NCBI RefSeq assembly: GCF_000282215.1
Contig: NZ_AKJS01000010.1
Span: 62,001-126,000 of the forward strand
DNA length: 64,000 nucleotides
DNA from: Pseudomonas sp. GM21
GTDB taxonomy: Bacteria; Pseudomonadota; Gammaproteobacteria; Pseudomonadales; Pseudomonadaceae
Direction of reading: 5' to 3'
The notes under the pieces were generated by a model. The model did no database searches, was not told the DNA's origin, and was given only the letters and a program-made list of their open reading frames with translations. The position numbers and the translations under genes were made by a program. How positions within the stretch are numbered: position 1 is the first letter of the stretch; the number at the start of each line of letters is the position of its first letter. Below are positions 19,703-29,136 of the stretch, piece after piece.

Positions 19703-19908
19703 GCAGACGTCCACTCCCCTGTTACGGCACTCGTACCAGGGGCTGAAAAATCAGCAAGTTAGCCTGACGAGGCTGCGCTTATGGCTCGAACTCATGCGGT
19801 TTTACCGACATGAAGAGCTGCTTCTCGCGAACGTTGATTTTCCCGGCAGCCAGGAATGGACAGCCACACGGGACTGCGTTCGCCGACAAAGAAAAAAGGA
19901 GTCCGCCT

Positions 19909-20625
19909 GTGGCTATTCGCTATGGCAAAGGGCTAATAGGAGGTGCGGTTGTCGTCGCCCTTCTGGCCCTGCTGATCCACTGGATTGGCATCAACACGAT
20001 CGAACATTACCGCGACGATTTGTTGTTTTACCTGCAAGCTCATCTGATTCTCGTCCTCGCTTCCATGCTGGCCGCCCTTGTTGTGGGCATCCCCGCCGGT
20101 ATCTTCCTCAGTCGCCCGACCATGGTGGGACGCGCTGAACGCTTCATGCAGCTCTTCAACATCGGCAACACCGTGCCGCCTCTCGCCGTACTGGCCATCG
20201 CCCTGGGCATCCTCGGCATCGGCAGCGGCCCTGCGATCTTCGCCCTGTTCCTCGCCTCGCTGTTGCCGATTGTGCGCAACACCTATGAAGGCCTGAAAAA
20301 CGTTCAGGGCTCGCTCAAAGAAGCGGCGGTCGGCATCGGCATGACCCCGACCCAAGTGCTGTGGCGAGTCGAACTGCCGAACGCCGTGCCGATCATTATC
20401 GGTGGCGTGCGTGTGGCACTGGCGATCAACGTCGGGACCGCACCGCTGGCGTTCCTGATCGGCGCCAACAGCCTGGGCAGCCTGATTTTCCCCGGCATCG
20501 CCCTGAACAATCAGCCGCAACTGCTGCTCGGCGCGGCTTGCACCGCCCTGCTGGCCTTGCTGCTCGATGGCTTGGTGACACTCGCCAGCCGCCTCTGGCT
20601 CGAACGCGGCTTGCGCCCGTCTTAA
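19909..20625 (+). CDS. Osmoprotectant (glycine betaine/choline-type) ABC transporter permease, first
   Basis: 238 aa. I choose the GTG at 19909 because AAGGAG lies seven bases upstream; the open frame begins 33 codons earlier. Six membrane segments and the permease loop ...SLKEAAVGIGMTPTQVLWRVELPNAVP (coupling helix) match OpuCB/OpuCD/YehW-type subunits. It pairs with the permease at 21552. The four genes are close or overlapping and form one operon. Confidence 0.88.
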   Translation: MAIRYGKGLIGGAVVVALLALLIHWIGINTIEHYRDDLLFYLQAHLILVLASMLAALVVGIPAGIFLSRPTMVGRAERFMQLFNIGNTVPPLAVLAIALGILGIGSGPAIFALFLASLLPIVRNTYEGLKNVQGSLKEAAVGIGMTPTQVLWRVELPNAVPIIIGGVRVALAINVGTAPLAFLIGANSLGSLIFPGIALNNQPQLLLGAACTALLALLLDGLVTLASRLWLERGLRPS

Positions 20626-20645
20626 GCCTCGGCAAAGGAATCTTT

Positions 20646-21539
20646 ATGAAGACATTTAGCTTTTTACTAGGCTGCGTCCTGCTATTCGCAGGATTTGCCC
20701 AAGCCGCTGAAAAACCGGTGATCCGCATCGGCGCCCGGGTGTTCACTGAACAAACCCTGCTGGCGGAAATCACCTCCCAATACCTGCGCACCAAGGGTTA
20801 CGACACCCAGGTGACCGGTGGACTGGGCAGCAACCTGGCCCGCAGCGCCCAGGAAAGTGGCCAGCTGGATTTGATGTGGGAATACACCGGCGTGTCGTTG
20901 GTGGCATACAACCATGTCACCGACAAACTCGACAGCGCTCAGTCCTACGCCAAGGTGAAAGAACTCGACGCGAAAAAAGGCCTGGTCTGGCTCACCCCGT
21001 CGAAGTTCAGCAACACATACGCCCTGGCCCTGCCGGAAACCACCGCAAAGGCTTACCCGCAGATCAACACCATCAGCGAGCTGAACACGGTGTTGCAGGC
21101 AGAGCAGAAAGGCAATCATCTGGTCGCGCTGGATACCGAGTTCGCCAACCGCTCCGACGGTCTGGACGGCATGGTCGACCTGTACACCATGAACCTGACC
21201 CGCAACAACATCCGCCAGATGGACGCAGGGCTGGTCTACACCGCCCTGCGCAATGGCCAAGTGTTTGCCGGTCTGGTCTACACCACTGACGGGCGATTGA
21301 ACGCCTTCAAGCTCAAACTGCTCGAAGACGACAAGCACTATTTCCCGGACTACACCGCCGCGCCGGTGGTGCGTCAGGTTTACCTCGATGCACATCCAAA
21401 ACTGGCCGAAGAACTCAAACCGCTGGCCGAACTGTTCGATGACGCCACCATGCGCCAGCTCAACGCGCGGGTCGATGTCGATCACGAAAGCCCTTCATCC
21501 GTTGCCGCCGATTTCCTGCGCCAACACCCCATCAACTGA
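20646..21539 (+). CDS. Osmoprotectant ABC transporter substrate-binding protein (OpuCC/OsmF type)
   Basis: 297 aa from ATG 20646 with AAAGGAA upstream. The signal peptide ends AQA|AEKPVIRIGARVFTEQ. The pattern GARVFTEQTLLAEITSQYLRTKGY, GGLGSNLARSAQESGQLDLMWEYTG and the C-terminal DHESPSSVAADFLRQHP match QAT-family binding proteins. It captures compatible solutes in the periplasm. The specificity residues cannot be fixed by eye. Confidence 0.88.
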   Translation: MKTFSFLLGCVLLFAGFAQAAEKPVIRIGARVFTEQTLLAEITSQYLRTKGYDTQVTGGLGSNLARSAQESGQLDLMWEYTGVSLVAYNHVTDKLDSAQSYAKVKELDAKKGLVWLTPSKFSNTYALALPETTAKAYPQINTISELNTVLQAEQKGNHLVALDTEFANRSDGLDGMVDLYTMNLTRNNIRQMDAGLVYTALRNGQVFAGLVYTTDGRLNAFKLKLLEDDKHYFPDYTAAPVVRQVYLDAHPKLAEELKPLAELFDDATMRQLNARVDVDHESPSSVAADFLRQHPIN

Positions 21540-21551
21540 GGAGGAAAAGAC

Positions 21552-22205
21552 ATGGAATTTTTGAACGCCTTTTCCCATCTCGACTGGCCGTTGGTCCTGC
21601 ATCTGACCTGGCAACACATCACCCTGGTCGGTATCGCCGTGACCCTGGCGATCCTGGTCGGCGTGCCGCTGGGCATTCTGATGACGCGCTTCCCGACGCT
21701 CGCAGGTCCCTTGCAGGCCAGCGCCACGGTGCTGCTGACCGTACCGTCGATTGCCCTGTTTGGCCTGCTGTTGCCGTTCTACTCCAAATTCGGCCAAGGC
21801 CTGGGCCCGATGCCGGCGATCACCGCCGTGTTTCTGTACTCGCTGCTGCCGATCATGCGTAACACCTACCTCGCCCTCACCGGCGTGGAACCGGGCATTC
21901 GCGAAGCCGCGCGCGGCATCGGCATGACCTTCGGCCAGCGCCTGCGCATGGTTGAACTGCCGATTGCCGTGCCCGTCATTCTGGCCGGTGTGCGCACCGC
22001 CGTGGTCATGAACATCGGGGTCATGACCATCGCCGCCACCATCGGCGCCGGTGGCCTCGGTGTCCTCATTCTCGCTTCCATCAGCCGCAGTGACATGTCG
22101 ATGCTGATCGTCGGCGCCGTGCTGGTCAGTCTCCTTGCCATCTTCGCCGACCTGCTTCTGCAATGGCTGCAACGTACGCTGACCCCAAAAGGATTACTCA
22201 AATGA
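21552..22205 (+). CDS. Osmoprotectant ABC transporter permease, second
   Basis: 217 aa, ATG at 21552 after GAGGAGG. Six membrane segments, a coupling loop REAARGIGMTFGQRLRMVELP and a conserved IGAGGLGVLILASISRSD end match OpuC/YehY-type permeases. It overlaps the ATPase gene by 4 bp (ATGA). Confidence 0.88.
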   Translation: MEFLNAFSHLDWPLVLHLTWQHITLVGIAVTLAILVGVPLGILMTRFPTLAGPLQASATVLLTVPSIALFGLLLPFYSKFGQGLGPMPAITAVFLYSLLPIMRNTYLALTGVEPGIREAARGIGMTFGQRLRMVELPIAVPVILAGVRTAVVMNIGVMTIAATIGAGGLGVLILASISRSDMSMLIVGAVLVSLLAIFADLLLQWLQRTLTPKGLLK

Positions 22206-23359
22206 TCGAACTTCAAAACCTCAGCAAGACCTTCCAAAGCAACGGCAAAGATGTCAAAGCCGTGGACTCGGTAAGCCTGACCGTCAATGAAGGCGAAATC
22301 TGTGTGTTCCTCGGGCCATCGGGCTGCGGCAAAAGCACCACGCTGAAGATGATCAATCGCCTGATCAGACCGACCTCGGGCAAGATCCTGATCAACGGCG
22401 AAGACACCACCGACCTCGACGAAGTGACCCTGCGCCGCAACATCGGCTACGTGATCCAGCAGATCGGTCTGTTCCCGAACATGACCATCGAGGAAAACAT
22501 CACCATCGTTCCGCGCCTGCTGGGCTGGGACAAACAGAAATGCCACGACCGCGCCCGCGAGTTGATGAGCATGATCAAGCTGGAGCCCAAGCAATACCTC
22601 AATCGCTACCCGCGCGAGTTGTCCGGCGGTCAGCAGCAGCGGATCGGCGTGATTCGTGCACTGGCGGCGGATGCACCGCTGTTGCTGATGGACGAACCGT
22701 TCGGCGCGGTCGACCCGATCAACCGTGAAATGATCCAGAACGAGTTCTTCGAGATGCAGCGCGCGCTGAACAAGACTGTGATCATGGTCAGCCATGACAT
22801 CGACGAAGCGATCAAGCTGGGCGACAAGATTGCGATCTTCCGCGCCGGCAAGCTGTTGCAGATCGATCACCCGGACACGCTGCTGGCGCACCCGGCGGAT
22901 GATTTTGTCAGCAACTTCGTCGGCCAGGACAGCACGCTCAAGCGTCTGTTGCTGGTGAAAGCCGAGGATGCGGCGGACAACGCGCCGTCGGTGAGCCCGG
23001 AAACGCCGGTCGCTGAAGCGCTGGAGTTGATGGACGAGCTGGACCGTCGTTATGTGGTGGTCACCTGTGCTGACAACAAGGCATTGGGTTATGTGCGTCG
23101 TCGCGACCTGCACCGTCAGGCCGGGACTTGCGCGCAGTATCTGCGTGAGTTCAACGCTACCGCCGCGTACGACGAGCATTTGCGCATCCTGCTGTCGCGC
23201 ATGTACGAGTTCAACCGCTCGTGGCTGCCGGTGTTGGATGCGGAGCGGGTGTTCCTGGGTGAGGTGACTCAGGAATCGATTGCCGAGTATCTAAGCTCCG
23301 GTAAGTCCCGTGGGGGCAAGACCAGCATTGTTTCGCCAGCGGAAGTTGCACTGGCCTGA
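22202..23359 (+). CDS. Osmoprotectant ABC transporter ATPase with CBS tail
   Basis: 385 aa from ATG 22202, overlapping the permease stop by 4 bp. Walker A is GPSGCGKST, the signature LSGGQQQR, Walker B LLMDEPFGAVDP. The C-terminal ~110 residues, with alternating strands and helices, look like a CBS-type regulatory domain, as in OpuCA, where it responds to ionic strength or nucleotide. Order permease-binder-permease-ATPase differs from the ATPase-first order I recall for opuC in other pseudomonads. Confidence 0.88.
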   Translation: MIELQNLSKTFQSNGKDVKAVDSVSLTVNEGEICVFLGPSGCGKSTTLKMINRLIRPTSGKILINGEDTTDLDEVTLRRNIGYVIQQIGLFPNMTIEENITIVPRLLGWDKQKCHDRARELMSMIKLEPKQYLNRYPRELSGGQQQRIGVIRALAADAPLLLMDEPFGAVDPINREMIQNEFFEMQRALNKTVIMVSHDIDEAIKLGDKIAIFRAGKLLQIDHPDTLLAHPADDFVSNFVGQDSTLKRLLLVKAEDAADNAPSVSPETPVAEALELMDELDRRYVVVTCADNKALGYVRRRDLHRQAGTCAQYLREFNATAAYDEHLRILLSRMYEFNRSWLPVLDAERVFLGEVTQESIAEYLSSGKSRGGKTSIVSPAEVALA

Positions 23360-23372
23360 TCCCCTTACTGCT

Positions 23373-23480
23373 GATCGTTCCCACGCTCCGCGTGGGAATG
23401 CCTCCCCGGACGCTCTGCGTCCACCCTTTGAGACGCAGAGCGTCTCTTGATGCATTCCCACGCGGAGCGTGGGAACGATC
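23373..23480. repeat. Class-2 inverted-repeat element, copy 2
   Basis: A 108-bp element with outer arms GATCGTTCCCACGCTCCGCG and its complement and inner arms GGACGCTCTGCGTCC/GACGCAGAGCGTC, equivalent to 17663-17769. The two copies bracket prfC and the osmoprotectant operon. Confidence 0.85.
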
Positions 23481-23574
23481 ATTTGAGGGAACATCACACT
23501 GTCATGCAGGTCGGTTACATCAGTAGCTGTCAGGGACCACACGACGGAACCGTGTAAAAACGCGACATTTTTTG

Positions 23575-23603
23575 TTGATCTCAAGCCCCTCACGCCCTAA
23601 AGT
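23575..23603 (+). promoter_or_regulatory. Sigma-70 promoter candidate upstream of speC
   Basis: TTGATC (23575-23580), 17-bp spacer, TAAAGT (23598-23603). It lies about 200 bp upstream of speC and would start transcription near 23610, just before a hairpin-terminator at 23665-23701. Confidence 0.5.
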
Positions 23604-23664
23604 TCGCGCCGAACGTCCATGCTGGAAACGATCCATCCGGCTCAAGTACTGACGACGAGACAGC

Positions 23665-23701
23665 AAGGCCAAGGGAAAGCACCGCTTCCCATGGCCTTTT
23701 T
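23665..23701 (+). terminator. Terminator-like hairpin in the speC leader (attenuator or sRNA end)
   Basis: AAGGCCAAGGGAA pairs with TTCCCATGGCCTT with one mismatch, followed by TTTTT. It is 106 bp before the speC start, so read-through transcription of speC from the upstream promoter would need to pass it. Confidence 0.65.
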
Positions 23702-23806
23702 GCTTTCGGCGACATGCCTTGGGAAGTAGGCGAACCAAAGTGGGGATACGGAGGACGTTCATTTGCACCCATTGTTAATTTCAGTTTGCCAGTAGGAGTT
23801 CCCAGC

Positions 23807-24970
23807 ATGTCGATCAACGTCGAAGACTATTTCGCGCGCGATACCTTCAACAAAATGAAGGCCTTCGCCGACAAACAAGAAACCCCGTTCGTGGTGATCG
23901 ACACCGCGATGATCAGCCAGGCCTATGACGACCTGCGCGCCGGTTTCGAATTCGCCAAGGTCTACTACGCGGTCAAGGCCAACCCGGCCGTCGAAATCAT
24001 CGACCTGCTCAAAGAGAAAGGCTCGAACTTCGACATCGCGTCGATCTACGAGCTCGACAAAGTGATGAACCAGGGCGTCGGCCCGGATCGCATCAGCTAC
24101 GGCAACACCATCAAGAAATCCAAAGACATTCGCTACTTCTACGACAAGGGCGTGCGACTGTACGCCACCGACTCCGAAGCCGACCTGCGCAACATCGCCA
24201 AGGCTGCACCGGGTTCGAAAGTCTACGTGCGCATCCTCACCGAAGGCTCGACCACCGCTGACTGGCCTTTGTCGCGCAAATTCGGCTGCCAGACCGACAT
24301 GGCCATGGACCTGCTGATCCTCGCCCGTGACCTGGGCCTGGTGCCTTACGGCATCTCGTTCCACGTCGGCTCGCAACAGCGCGACATCAGCGTCTGGGAC
24401 GCGGCAATCGCCAAGGTCAAAGTGATCTTCGAACGCCTGAAGGAAGAAGACGGCATTCACCTCAAGCTGATCAACATGGGCGGCGGCTTCCCGGCCAACT
24501 ACATCACCCGCACCAACAGCCTGGAAACCTACGCTGAAGAAATCATCCGTTTCCTCAAGGAAGACTTCGGTGACGACCTGCCGGAAATCATTCTGGAGCC
24601 AGGCCGTTCGTTGATCGCCAACGCTGGCATCCTGGTCAGTGAAGTGGTGTTGGTTGCGCGTAAATCCCGTACCGCTGTAGAGCGTTGGGTGTACACGGAC
24701 GTGGGCAAGTTCTCCGGCCTGATCGAAACCATGGACGAAGCCATCAAGTTCCCGATCTGGACCGAGAAGAAAGGCGAGATGGAAGAAGTGGTCATCGCCG
24801 GCCCGACCTGCGACAGCGCCGACATCATGTACGAAAACTACAAGTACGGCCTGCCGCTGAACCTGGCAATCGGTGATCGTTTGTACTGGTTGTCGACCGG
24901 TGCGTACACCACCAGCTACAGCGCCGTTGAATTCAATGGCTTCCCGCCGCTGAAGTCGTTTTACGTTTAA
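23807..24970 (+). CDS. speC: Ornithine decarboxylase (group IV, alanine-racemase fold)
   Basis: 387 aa from ATG 23807 (MSINVEDYFARD) with TAGGAG upstream; the open frame extends 31 codons further without support. PLP lysine is K57 in YYAVKANP. GPTCDSAD near residue 327 carries the conserved active-site cysteine/aspartate pair. The enzyme makes putrescine from ornithine in the cytoplasm. The family also contains lysine/ornithine decarboxylases, so dual use is possible. It has its own terminator and a structured leader. Confidence 0.93.
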   Translation: MSINVEDYFARDTFNKMKAFADKQETPFVVIDTAMISQAYDDLRAGFEFAKVYYAVKANPAVEIIDLLKEKGSNFDIASIYELDKVMNQGVGPDRISYGNTIKKSKDIRYFYDKGVRLYATDSEADLRNIAKAAPGSKVYVRILTEGSTTADWPLSRKFGCQTDMAMDLLILARDLGLVPYGISFHVGSQQRDISVWDAAIAKVKVIFERLKEEDGIHLKLINMGGGFPANYITRTNSLETYAEEIIRFLKEDFGDDLPEIILEPGRSLIANAGILVSEVVLVARKSRTAVERWVYTDVGKFSGLIETMDEAIKFPIWTEKKGEMEEVVIAGPTCDSADIMYENYKYGLPLNLAIGDRLYWLSTGAYTTSYSAVEFNGFPPLKSFYV

Positions 24971-25005
24971 GGGCAGCTGCGAGTTTTAAGCTTCAAGCTG
25001 CAAGT

Positions 25006-25036
25006 AAAAGCCCATGACGTGTCATGGGCTTTTTTG
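25006..25036 (+). terminator. Terminator of speC
   Basis: AAAAGCCCATGAC/GTCATGGGCTTTTTT, a perfect stem with a short loop and T run, about 35 bases after the stop. Confidence 0.92.
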
Positions 25037-25044
25037 TGTCTGCG

Positions 25045-25812
25045 TTAAAGAGGTGTCAGTTGCAGCTCTAGTTCGTCAATGCGCAAGGCATAGTTCACTG
25101 CCAACTCGCGGATTTGTGGATTCAAGGCATTCAACAACGACTTGATCGCGACTCGCAGGAAATTCAGATTTCCACCGGCCAACGCCTTATGCAACCAGGC
25201 CAGCGCCTCTTCAGTATTTCCCTCTTCGGCCAGCACAGCGGCATAACTGAACTGCCCGCGAAAATCCCCCCCGACTGCTGAACGTCGATACCAGTCGCGA
25301 GCTGCCGACAGATCCATCGGACAAATGTGCCCTTCTTCCAGATAACGCCCGAGCAGGTTCATTGATTTTGCGTGACCAAGTTCGGCAGCGCGGCGATAGA
25401 GATTCAGCGCTAGCTGCTGATCTTTAATCACTCCTCGTCCGGTCGCCAGCAGATTGGCATAGTTGTACATCGCCCAATCCAGCCCGGCGTCTGTTGCGAC
25501 CCGATAATGCTGCGCGGCAATCGAGGCATCAGCGACGCAACCCCAGCCATGCTCATGACAACGCCCGAGCATGTTGCGCGCCATCAGGTGCCCGCCATTC
25601 GCGGCAATCGTGAACCAGCGTAATGCCAACGCCTGATCCTGTGCGATGCCGTTTCCGTCCAGCAGAATCTGCCCCAGCAAGGCCTGGGCATCGAGTACGC
25701 CCTCGCGAGCCGCCATCAAAATCGCCTGGGCTGCGCGCGCCGGGCTTTCCTCCAGCATGGCCTTGAGGGAATCACCGTCGAGGACTTCCTCGCGGCGCAG
25801 TTGATAACTCAT
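25045..25812 (-). CDS. Sel1-repeat (TPR-like) protein
   Basis: 255 aa starting [14 protein letters not shown] at 25812. Several Sel1-type repeats are visible ([30 protein letters not shown], then [14 protein letters not shown] and [23 protein letters not shown]). No signal peptide. Such proteins are scaffolds for protein-protein contacts. The start overlaps the stop of piuC by 4 bp, so it is translated with piuC and may take part in iron uptake regulation; that link is context only. Confidence 0.85.
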   Translation of the reverse strand: MSYQLRREEVLDGDSLKAMLEESPARAAQAILMAAREGVLDAQALLGQILLDGNGIAQDQALALRWFTIAANGGHLMARNMLGRCHEHGWGCVADASIAAQHYRVATDAGLDWAMYNYANLLATGRGVIKDQQLALNLYRRAAELGHAKSMNLLGRYLEEGHICPMDLSAARDWYRRSAVGGDFRGQFSYAAVLAEEGNTEEALAWLHKALAGGNLNFLRVAIKSLLNALNPQIRELAVNYALRIDELELQLTPL

Positions 25813-26489
25813 ACCTCGACCCAGCGGCGAAGCAAGTTGTGATAGGTGCCGGTGAGACGAATCAACGATGGATGATCCGGCATGTCCTGCGTCAACTGCT
25901 GGATCGCCCCGTCCATCTCGAACAGCAAGGCGCGTTGACTGTCTTCGCGCACCAGGCTTTGGGTCCAGAAGAACGAGGCGTAACGCGTGCCGCGTGTGAC
26001 GGCGTTGACCTTGTGCAGGCTGGTGCCGGGATACAAGACCATGTCGCCCGCCGGCAACTTCACGCGCTGGGTGCCGAAGGTGTCCTGGATTTCCAGTTCA
26101 CCGCCGTCGTAGTCCTCGGGCTCGCTGAAGAACAGCGTTGCCGAAAGATCGGTGCGCACCCGCTCGATGCTGCCCTTGGGCTGGCGCACCGCGTTATCGA
26201 TATGAAAATCGAAACTGCCGCCGGCGGTGTAGCAGTTCAGCAATGGGGGAAAAACCTTGTGCGGTAACGCGGCTGACATGAACAGTGGATTTTTCCACAA
26301 GCGTTCGAGCATCGCCGCCCCCACTTCCTTGGCCAGTGGATGGCCTTCAGGCAGCTGTAGATTGTGCTTTGCCTTGGCCGACTGATAACCGGCGGTGATC
26401 TTGCCGTCCGACCAATCAGCCTGCTCCAGAGCCTCGCGAATGCGCTGCACTTCTTCTTTCGCGAACAAGCCGGGAATGTGCAACAGCAT
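25809..26489 (-). CDS. piuC: Fe(II)/2-oxoglutarate-dependent hydroxylase PiuC (PKHX/YbiX family)
   Basis: 226 aa from ATG 26489 ([14 protein letters not shown]). The iron triad is H96, D98 (FDFHIDNAV) and H159 ([12 protein letters not shown]), and R169 in [10 protein letters not shown] is placed to bind 2-oxoglutarate. The enzyme class uses iron, oxygen and 2-oxoglutarate; the substrate of PiuC is unknown. It is divergent from the siderophore receptor piuA, with a Fur-like box between. Confidence 0.92.
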   Translation of the reverse strand: MLLHIPGLFAKEEVQRIREALEQADWSDGKITAGYQSAKAKHNLQLPEGHPLAKEVGAAMLERLWKNPLFMSAALPHKVFPPLLNCYTAGGSFDFHIDNAVRQPKGSIERVRTDLSATLFFSEPEDYDGGELEIQDTFGTQRVKLPAGDMVLYPGTSLHKVNAVTRGTRYASFFWTQSLVREDSQRALLFEMDGAIQQLTQDMPDHPSLIRLTGTYHNLLRRWVEV

Positions 26490-26522
26490 GGCAAAGACAC
26501 CTGAGACCAAAGGGGCGCCAAT

Positions 26523-26540
26523 GGTATTGATTCTTATTGC
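26523..26540. promoter_or_regulatory. Fur-box-like site between piuC and piuA
   Basis: GGTATTGATTCTTATTGC (GCAATAAGAATCAATACC on the other strand) resembles the AT-rich inverted hexamers bound by Fur in Pseudomonas. It lies 33 bases upstream of the piuC start. Fur control fits the iron genes either side; the match is by eye. Confidence 0.5.
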
Positions 26541-26697
26541 TCAAGTAAAACCCTCACGACGGACGAAACACCAAAAACCGTAAGGTTAAATTGTAAAGAA
26601 TGTAAATTCTTCGCGAATAGTAACGTTTCGCAATTGATACAAATACGCGTCTACCCTATATTCCGCGGCCTCAAATCCTTGGGGAAGGGAATTCAAA

Positions 26698-28998
26698 ATG
26701 TCGCGTCAACAACCACACGTACCGGTCAGCTCACCACGTCTGCTCGCATCGGCCATTGGCATGGCAATTACCGCCGGCTCTGCGGGTCACATGGTTTTCG
26801 CGGCGGAAAAAGCCGACGAAAAAGCACCGAGTAATGTGCTGTCGCTGGGCGCTACCGCCATCACTGGCGAGGCTCAGGACGAGACTTCCTACAACACGGA
26901 AAGAGCCTCCTCTTCCAAGTACACCGCACCGCTGGTCGATACGCCGCGTTCGATCACCGTCATTCCGCAACAAGTCATCAAGGACACGGGCGCCCTCAAT
27001 ATGCAGGACGCGCTGCGTACCGTTCCAGGCATCACTTTTGGTGCCGGTGAAGGTGGCAACCCCCAGGGCGACCGTCCGTTCATTCGCGGTTTCGACGCGC
27101 AGGGCGATACCTACCTGGACGGCGTGCGCGACACCGGTTCGCAGAGCCGCGAAATCTTCGCCGTCGAATCGATTGAAGTCAGCAAAGGCCCGAACTCGGC
27201 CATCGGTGGCCGTGGCGCTGCTGGCGGCAGCATCAACCTGGTGAGCAAAAAGGCTCATTTGGGCGACTCGTTTGATGGTGGTTTTACTTGGGGTTCGGAC
27301 CAGACCCAGCGTTACACCATGGATGGCAACTATCAGTTGAATGACACCACCGCGGGCCGTCTGAACCTGTTGAGCCACGAAAGCAATGTCGCCGGCCGTG
27401 ACAGCGTCGACTACGACCGCTGGGGCATCGCACCGTCGCTGGCTTTCGGCCTGGGCACCGACACCCGCGTCAACCTCGATTACTACCATCTGGAAAATAA
27501 CGACACGCCGGATTCGGGCATTCCTTACTCCATTCCGGCCGCAGGTTCGGCTGCCCGGACCAAATCCAACCCGGACAAACCGGACGACGGCGGCGACAGC
27601 ACAAACTTCTACGGCCTCAATGACCGTGACTTCCGCAAAGGCCGCACCGATATCTCGACCTTCGCCATCGCGCACGATCTGAATGACGCGATGACCGTCA
27701 AAAACACCTTGCGTCACGGTAGCAGCATGCAGGATTACATCCTGACCCAGCCGGACGACAGCAAGGGCAACGTCAACAATGGCACCGTCTGGCGTCGGGC
27801 TAACACCCGGGTCAGCAACACCGAGACCACGACCAACCAGACCGATCTGTTTGGTGATATCTACATCGCCGGGTTCAAGAACAGCTACTCCACCGGTGTC
27901 GAGTACACCCACGAGGAGAGCCAGAAATCCTCGTACAGTGTCAACACCGACACCACCCCGCGAACAGCGGCAGTGACTAACACCTGCAACCCGGCGTTGA
28001 TCGGCGCGCCAAGCGGTTACAACTGCACCTCGCTGTCCAACCCGAACCCGAACGATCCATGGAACGGTGCGATTTCGCGTAACTACGCCGGCACCGACAC
28101 CAAGGCCGACACGTACGCGATGTATGTGTTCGACACCCTGGAATTGTCCCAGCAGTGGCTGTTGAACATGGGCTTGCGCTACGACCATTTCGAAACCGAC
28201 TACAAAACCTTCGATGGGTCCGGTGTGACCACTGCCAAAGACAAAGACACCAGTGAGTTTGTCACCGGGCAGTTCGGCGTCGTTTACAAACCGGCGGAAA
28301 ACGGCAGCATCTATGCGTCCTACGCGACCTCGGCCATACCACCGGGCAACACCTTGAGCGAAGGCTCCGAAGGCAATCCTTTGGGCGGCGGCACCGTCAA
28401 TAACGATTTGAAACCGGAAACCACCAAGAACTACGAAATCGGTACCAAGTGGGATCTGCTCAATGATCAGCTTTCGCTGACCGCCGACATCTTCCGCACC
28501 GAGAAAGAGAACGCACGCGTTCAAGTCAATACCAACACCTATGAAAACGCCGGCAAAACCCGCGTCCAGGGTATCGAACTGTCGGCCACCGGCAGGATCA
28601 CCGATAAATGGCAAGTGTTCGCCGGTTACGCCTACATGGACAGCGAGCAAATCGACGGCGGCCCGGTAGGTGCAGTCAACGATGGCAACGAACTGCCTAA
28701 CACACCGAAAAACAGCGCCAGCCTGTGGACGACCTATCAGGTCCTGCCAAGGCTGACGGTCGGTGGCGGTGCGTTCTATGTCGACGACGTATTCGGCAAC
28801 GTGGCCAACACCACCATGGTTGAATCCTACGTTCGTTACGACGCGATGGCGGCCTACAAGCTGACCAAAAATATCGACCTGCAGCTGAACGTGCAGAACC
28901 TGACCAACGAAACGTATTACGACAAAGCCTTTTCGACCCACTTCGCCAATCAGGCGCCGGGCCGTACGGCATTGCTGAGCACCAACTTCCACTTCTGA
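26698..28998 (+). CDS. piuA: TonB-dependent siderophore receptor PiuA (Fiu-like)
   Basis: 766 aa, ATG at 26698 with GGGGAAGGGA upstream. Signal peptide to about residue 37 (MVFA|AEKADEK). The plug has the family start (YTAPLVDTPRSITVIPQQVI) and the region NMQDALRTVPGITFGAGEGG. The beta barrel ends with NLTNETYYDKAFSTHFANQAPGRTALLSTNFHF. Fiu/PiuA receptors take up catecholate siderophores and siderophore-like antibiotics. Divergent to piuC, followed by its own terminator, then piuB. Confidence 0.93.
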   Translation: MSRQQPHVPVSSPRLLASAIGMAITAGSAGHMVFAAEKADEKAPSNVLSLGATAITGEAQDETSYNTERASSSKYTAPLVDTPRSITVIPQQVIKDTGALNMQDALRTVPGITFGAGEGGNPQGDRPFIRGFDAQGDTYLDGVRDTGSQSREIFAVESIEVSKGPNSAIGGRGAAGGSINLVSKKAHLGDSFDGGFTWGSDQTQRYTMDGNYQLNDTTAGRLNLLSHESNVAGRDSVDYDRWGIAPSLAFGLGTDTRVNLDYYHLENNDTPDSGIPYSIPAAGSAARTKSNPDKPDDGGDSTNFYGLNDRDFRKGRTDISTFAIAHDLNDAMTVKNTLRHGSSMQDYILTQPDDSKGNVNNGTVWRRANTRVSNTETTTNQTDLFGDIYIAGFKNSYSTGVEYTHEESQKSSYSVNTDTTPRTAAVTNTCNPALIGAPSGYNCTSLSNPNPNDPWNGAISRNYAGTDTKADTYAMYVFDTLELSQQWLLNMGLRYDHFETDYKTFDGSGVTTAKDKDTSEFVTGQFGVVYKPAENGSIYASYATSAIPPGNTLSEGSEGNPLGGGTVNNDLKPETTKNYEIGTKWDLLNDQLSLTADIFRTEKENARVQVNTNTYENAGKTRVQGIELSATGRITDKWQVFAGYAYMDSEQIDGGPVGAVNDGNELPNTPKNSASLWTTYQVLPRLTVGGGAFYVDDVFGNVANTTMVESYVRYDAMAAYKLTKNIDLQLNVQNLTNETYYDKAFSTHFANQAPGRTALLSTNFHF

Positions 28999-29021
28999 TC
29001 GAAGTGGCTGGCAATAACGCC

Positions 29022-29053
29022 AGGCCCCGTTCATCTACATGAACGGGGCTTTT
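29022..29053 (+). terminator. Terminator of piuA
   Basis: AGGCCCCGTTCAT/ATGAACGGGGCT with a short loop then TTTT, 24 bases after the stop. Confidence 0.9.
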
Positions 29054-29136
29054 GTGTGTAAAAAAGAATGCTTCTCGACAACCCACGGCATAATGCGCGC
29101 CGTGATGACACTTTCTGAACGAACAAGGCGAGCGAC

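Noticed and set aside
26731..29034. 767-aa minus-strand frame
   Set aside because: Antisense of the piuA receptor, which has signal peptide, plug and barrel end on the plus strand.
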